DNA of 28,378 bases from Candidatus Poribacteria bacterium WGA-3G (GTDB lineage Bacteria > Poribacteria > WGA-4E > WGA-3G). The DNA is taken from NCBI GenBank assembly GCA_000406005.1, contig ASZN01000059.1:8237-36614 (forward strand), given 5' to 3'. Below the pieces are notes generated by a model. That model was not told where the DNA came from. It saw only the letters and a program-made list of their open reading frames with translations, and made no database searches. Positions 24,631-28,378 of the stretch are shown here, in pieces; the first letter of the stretch is position 1; the number at the start of each line of letters is the position of its first letter. The position numbers and the translations under genes are program-made.

Positions 24631-26571
24631 TTATGTTTCCAAATGCCGTGGATGTAACCTTCGGATGTTCCCATCACGAACCGTAAGATTCTGCGTATCG
24701 CAGTACTCTAAGAAAGGCACGGCATACTTCCGTGAAGTCTCGGCGGTTTCTCGGAACTCCGCAACGGTTATCGTCCCATTTTCACGTAGATATGTAGTTA
24801 ATGCGTCGCTGATCTCTTCAAATCTTGTTTTATGGATGAAAAAGTTTTCTGCTATCTTAACAAACCGTCCTAAATTTAAAAGCGCGTAAAATGTAGACGC
24901 AAGGACTTTCGGTGTATATTCTGGCAGCTGTGTGCTGAGTTCATTGAGCGTCGGCGTATTCATACCGGCTTCCAAAAACAGTTGTTCTAATTTTTCTTTC
25001 GCAGTCTCCTCTTCTTGAGAAAACTGGATTTCGTGAGAGACTAACCGGAGTAAGTTCCCATCCTTAACGAGTTGGCGTTCCTTGATAAGTTGGTTCGCGA
25101 GTTTCTCAAAACTCTGTTCATCGAGGCTTAATTTATGACGAAGTTGTGATGAATTTTGACCCGCAAGGAGCGGCTGTGCCTCGTGAAACGTTGTAAGAGC
25201 GTCTACTATCTTCGCTTTAACCGTAGATACCCGTTCTGCATCGGAGATGAGGGTTTCTCTACCCGATTCATCCCAACGGACAATTTTTCCTTCTGTCTTG
25301 AGCCTATCTAAGAGGGTCTTCACATCCGTTTGCGAATGCGGAAGATAGTAATAAAGAAACGATTCCGGCACACAGACAGTTTCGCTATTTGCCAATACGA
25401 TATTGACGATCTGCGCGTCATCGGCTTCTTCCCACTGTGCTAAAGTCGCAATGGTCTCTGGCGTGAACCGCTTATGCTTCGGCGCAAACGGGTTGATTAC
25501 CTCGCCGCCGCCGACTGTGTGTTGTGCCGAGAAATCGCGTATGATAATCCGGTCGCCTCTAAACGTCAAAATCGGTTGTTCTAAACGGAGTTGTACCTGT
25601 ACTTTATCTCCGGGGAGAATCGCCTCATCAACGAGCAGGATCAACCGACAAAATATCTCACGGGTGCCGAGATACGCACGGAAACGGCTCCAATGCTCAA
25701 TGATTCGCGGAAACGAAGATAACACCTGTAAAGACACGTCTATGTTGTCCGTCACTTGTGAATAATCAATAGGACAGAGGACATCACCGCGCTGGATGTC
25801 CTGAGCAGACATCCCTGAAAGGTTTAAGGCTGTTCGCTGCCCCGCATAAGCAACGGAGGCGGGTTCATTGTGTACCTGTATCCCGCGGACGCGAACAACA
25901 TCGCCCTGTGGTAGCAGCACCATCCGCTGCTCTCGATTAATCGAACCACCGATGAGCGTCCCCGTTACAACAACCCCAAAGCCTTGAACAGTAAAGACTC
26001 GATCGACATACAACCTCGGAATACCGTCATTTTCTTCCGATTTCGTTGCAAGTGTTACCTGTTCAACAATCGTCTGCTTCAACGTTTCAATGCCGGCACC
26101 GGTTATTGCGGAAACACTGACAGTCGGTATGCCTTCGAGGCTTGTACCGACGAGCATCTCTTGTGTCATTTCAGCGGCTTCAGCCAATTCATCGGCGGTC
26201 GCCAAGTCAGATTTTGTCATGACGAGGATACCGTTTGAAATTCCGAGCAGGTCCAAAATTGCCAGATGTTCGAGCGTCTGTTCCTGCACGCCTTCCTTCG
26301 CATCAACAACGAAAAGGACAATATCCATACCGTATGCACCAGAGAGCATACTGCGGATGAATTTTTCGTGTCCTGGCACATCAACGATACCGGCACGCGA
26401 GTTATCCGGTAAATCGAAATAAGCGAAACCCAATTCAATAGACATGCCGCGATCCCGTTCTTCCTTGAGCCGGTCTGTCTCCATACCGGTGAGCGTGCCG
26501 ACGAGCGCTGTTTTCCCGTGGTCAACATGTCCTGCTGTTCCGATGATAACGTGTCGTTGATCTTGATGCAT
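24631..26571 (-). CDS. selB: Selenocysteine-specific translation elongation factor
   Basis: A 646-residue GTPase that delivers Sec-tRNA to UGA codons marked by an mRNA hairpin. The EF-Tu-like N-terminus has GHVDHGKT (14-21), DVPGH (64-68), TKSD (119-122) and SAITGAG. The translation-factor beta-barrel domains follow. The C-terminal third (about 430-646) is helical and charged, as expected for the winged-helix repeats that bind the SECIS hairpin. Length is normal for bacterial SelB. The next gene downstream is its cognate tRNA. selA and selD are not in the window, and the lepB stop is 41 bp upstream. Confidence 0.95.
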   Translation of the reverse strand: MHQDQRHVIIGTAGHVDHGKTALVGTLTGMETDRLKEERDRGMSIELGFAYFDLPDNSRAGIVDVPGHEKFIRSMLSGAYGMDIVLFVVDAKEGVQEQTLEHLAILDLLGISNGILVMTKSDLATADELAEAAEMTQEMLVGTSLEGIPTVSVSAITGAGIETLKQTIVEQVTLATKSEENDGIPRLYVDRVFTVQGFGVVVTGTLIGGSINREQRMVLLPQGDVVRVRGIQVHNEPASVAYAGQRTALNLSGMSAQDIQRGDVLCPIDYSQVTDNIDVSLQVLSSFPRIIEHWSRFRAYLGTREIFCRLILLVDEAILPGDKVQVQLRLEQPILTFRGDRIIIRDFSAQHTVGGGEVINPFAPKHKRFTPETIATLAQWEEADDAQIVNIVLANSETVCVPESFLYYYLPHSQTDVKTLLDRLKTEGKIVRWDESGRETLISDAERVSTVKAKIVDALTTFHEAQPLLAGQNSSQLRHKLSLDEQSFEKLANQLIKERQLVKDGNLLRLVSHEIQFSQEEETAKEKLEQLFLEAGMNTPTLNELSTQLPEYTPKVLASTFYALLNLGRFVKIAENFFIHKTRFEEISDALTTYLRENGTITVAEFRETAETSRKYAVPFLEYCDTQNLTVRDGNIRRLHPRHLET

Positions 26572-26612
26572 GCGTTAATCCAGTCGTAGGCTACTTAGAT
26601 TGCACAGTGATA

Positions 26613-27401
26613 TTAAGGGTATGCATGAATGAGCTTGCCAATTCGATTAAATCTGGCATTTCCTATCAGTTTCCAAACTTCCCATATTTTCGCTGGCCGC
26701 GCGTCACTCGCTGGCGGCACGGCAAATGACCAATATACCATAAACGCTTGCCCCTTGATGTCACTCACATCCACGGGACCCCATGCACGGCTATCGCTAC
26801 TCTGGTCACGGTTGTCGCCCATCGCGAAGACCTTGCCTTTCGGGAGCGTAAACGGCTTGCCCTCAGGAAACTTGCGTCTAAACTGACTTGCGGTTAAAGT
26901 ATAATCAAAAAATTCTTCAGTATCCGGCAGATACTCCGGTTGACGGAACGGCGGAAAATCGCCTCTCCTAGAGTGGCTGAAAGCTACATGTTTTGTATAG
27001 TGCTTGTCATCAACGGCTTCGCCGTTCACATAGAGTGTTTTGCCACGTGTCTCAATCGTGTCCCCCTCAACTGCTACGATGCGTTTGATGAAGTTCCGTT
27101 CCCTGTCGTGCGGCGGAATAAAGACGAAAACGTCGCCGCGGGCAGGCTTATGGAAATCAAGAACTTTGATGTCCGTGCCCGGAATCGTAATGCCGTAGAT
27201 AAACTTACAGACCAGAATTCTATCCCCGATAAGGAGCGTGTCTTCCATTGAACCAGACGGAATCTTGAACGCCTCAACAACGAAAGGACGTATGAACCCG
27301 AAAACGAGAATGAGCGCCACAACGGCGACTTGCGCATATTCCCATACAATGGTCTTCCGAAATTTTCGCCACTTAGATAATTGGGTGTCGTTATCATTCA
27401 T
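26613..27401 (-). CDS. lepB: Signal peptidase I
   Basis: A 262-residue type I signal peptidase. It has one N-terminal transmembrane helix (about 22-38), the nucleophile S51 in IPSGSM (47-52), the general base K106 in NFIKRIVAVEGD, and the conserved box GDNRDQSSDSR near residue 195. It cleaves signal peptides of exported proteins at the outer face of the cytoplasmic membrane. It lies downstream of lepA and a truncated second copy of its own 5' end, the usual lepA-lepB order. Confidence 0.94.
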   Translation of the reverse strand: MNDNDTQLSKWRKFRKTIVWEYAQVAVVALILVFGFIRPFVVEAFKIPSGSMEDTLLIGDRILVCKFIYGITIPGTDIKVLDFHKPARGDVFVFIPPHDRERNFIKRIVAVEGDTIETRGKTLYVNGEAVDDKHYTKHVAFSHSRRGDFPPFRQPEYLPDTEEFFDYTLTASQFRRKFPEGKPFTLPKGKVFAMGDNRDQSSDSRAWGPVDVSDIKGQAFMVYWSFAVPPASDARPAKIWEVWKLIGNARFNRIGKLIHAYP

Positions 27402-27441
27402 GATATAATATTACCTTTACGAATAAAGTATGCTCTCCTCT

Positions 27442-27509
27442 TCCGGTTTAGTTTGCTTCGAACGATTCCGGTTCGGAACGGATCAGCTTCCCGATTCGGT
27501 TAAACCGGA
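27442..27509. repeat. Inverted repeat at the breakpoint of the truncated lepB copy
   Basis: TCCGGTTTA (27442-27450) is the perfect inverse of TAAACCGGA (27501-27509). Within the loop, TTCCG-GTT-CGGAA forms another hairpin. It overlaps the last codons of the truncated lepB, just after the conserved SGSM, so it may mark the recombination or insertion that cut the gene. Confidence 0.45.
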
Positions 27510-27656
27510 CATCGAGCCAGAGGGGATTCTATACGCCTCAACAACAAAAGGACGGACAAAACCGAACATGAGAATCAGTAAAACGACAATAGGCAGTGCC
27601 TGCTCTCGGAACCAAATTTTTAATTTTTGCTGTTTAGATAGTGTTATCTCGTTCAT
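27483..27656 (-). pseudogene. Truncated signal peptidase I (N-terminal anchor and SGSM only)
   Basis: A 57-residue frame from ATG 27656. It has a transmembrane helix (about 20-34) and FVRPFVVEAYRIPSGSM, closely matching residues 36-52 of the full lepB downstream, including the nucleophile (S48). It then ends in eight unrelated residues (SGLTESGS). The catalytic lysine and all later boxes are missing, so it cannot be an active peptidase. It lies 15 bp after the lepA stop, the usual place of lepB. It is most likely a remnant of a tandem lepB duplication; a short membrane peptide that is still translated cannot be excluded. Confidence 0.7.
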
Positions 27657-27671
27657 TTGTGGACACACCCC

Positions 27672-28378
27672 TTATTCATCGGTTGCCAGCATTGCTGTAA
27701 ATGCCTCTTGCGGTACGTCAACGCTACCGATCTGCTTGAGGCGTTTTTTACCCTCTTTCTGCTTCTCCAACAGTTTCCGTTTTCGAGACACATCACCACC
27801 GTAGCATTTCGCTGTAACATTTTTTCGGAGGGCGCGGACAGTTTCGCGTGCGACAATTTTGTTCCCAATCGCCGCTTGAACCGGTACCTCAAACATTTGG
27901 CGTGGGATCAACTCTTTCAGTTTACTGACCAACGCTTTCCCACGCGTCTCCGCTGTGTCGCGCGGTAGAATCGTCGAAAGCGCGTCCACCGGATTACCGT
28001 TAAGGAGCACATCGAGTTTCACTAACTTTTCAGGTTTATACGCACCGATGTCGTATTCTAATGAACCGTATCCGCGAGTCAGGGACTTCAATTTCGGGTA
28101 AAAGTCTGTCAACATTTCACTCAGCGGAAGTTCATAGAGCAATTGCACACGACTTGCGTCCAATTGGTTCATCCGCTTATATACACCCCGTCGCTTCTGA
28201 CAAAGTTCCATCGCATTGCCGATGTACTCGCGCGGCACGATAATATCAATATTGACATACGGCTCCTCAATATGTTCAATATTATTTGGTTCTGGGAGGT
28301 GTGCCGGGTTATCAACGGCTATGTACGCACCGGTTTTTAAATAAACACGGTACATCACACTCGGCGCTGTCCGGACGA
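27672..28378 (-). CDS. lepA: Elongation factor 4 (LepA), C-terminal part, cut by the window edge
   Basis: The frame is open to the last base of the window, so the 5' part is missing. The visible 235 residues hold the C-terminal half of LepA: TAPSVMYRVYLKTG at the edge, EEPYVNIDIIVPREYIG (EF-G domain V-like), LPLSEMLTDFYPKLKSLTRGYGSLEY, and the LepA-specific C-terminal domain with RETVRALRKNVTAKCYGGD and SRKRKLLEKQKEGKKRLK. LepA is a ribosome-associated GTPase that acts during translation. It ends 15 bp before the truncated lepB copy. Confidence 0.95.
   Translation of the reverse strand, partial: VRTAPSVMYRVYLKTGAYIAVDNPAHLPEPNNIEHIEEPYVNIDIIVPREYIGNAMELCQKRRGVYKRMNQLDASRVQLLYELPLSEMLTDFYPKLKSLTRGYGSLEYDIGAYKPEKLVKLDVLLNGNPVDALSTILPRDTAETRGKALVSKLKELIPRQMFEVPVQAAIGNKIVARETVRALRKNVTAKCYGGDVSRKRKLLEKQKEGKKRLKQIGSVDVPQEAFTAMLATDE

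Overview
The window looks like part of a chromosome from an uncultured bacterium of the Candidatus Poribacteria type. This is an inference from gene content: giant two-propeller WD40 proteins, a Reg_prop/SpoIIE sensor, a phytanoyl-CoA-dioxygenase-like enzyme, a YCF48-repeat lipoprotein and abundant small dispersed repeats, with no plasmid or phage backbone. No 16S rRNA is present, so the assignment is tentative. Core genes (lepA, lepB, selB, tRNA-Sec, lipA, dapB, dapL) show that it is a normal chromosomal segment.

Layout. 1-291: folded, non-coding DNA resembling the end of an IS200/IS605-type element. 292-7346 (minus): four co-directional genes, read as WD40 protein 1 -> WD40 protein 2 -> PspA/Vipp1-like protein -> AAA+ ATPase. 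This is the most interesting locus, a candidate membrane-remodelling module in which an ESCRT-III-superfamily protein sits next to an AAA ATPase with a Vps4-like pore loop. 7347-7765: divergent regulatory region with near-consensus promoters on both strands. 7766-12181 (plus): a membrane-bound metallopeptidase/TPR protein, then a GHMP sugar kinase fused to a GalU-type nucleotidyltransferase. 12191-16051 (minus): a large periplasmic-propeller sensor ending in a PP2C phosphatase. 16110-18083: a decaying accessory island with a heptad repeat cluster, a 125-bp MITE with clear target-site duplication, two broken small genes and one intact membrane-anchored protein. 18230-23211 (minus): dapL, a PhyH-like dioxygenase, a 14-repeat YCF48 lipoprotein and dapB; dapB and dapL belong to the same lysine/meso-diaminopimelate pathway. 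23518-28378 (minus): lipA, tRNA-Sec (UCA), selB, lepB, a truncated second lepB and the 3' part of lepA.

How the parts relate. SelB and tRNA-Sec show that the cell decodes UGA as selenocysteine, although no convincing selenoprotein lies here. LepB would process the signal peptides of the exported proteins seen in the window; the lipoprotein would need LspA, which is not here. Three clusters of degenerate 7-bp repeats lie in intergenic gaps, and two of them supply the stop codon of the adjoining gene. Positions of promoters and folds were found by eye; no thermodynamic folding or database search was done.
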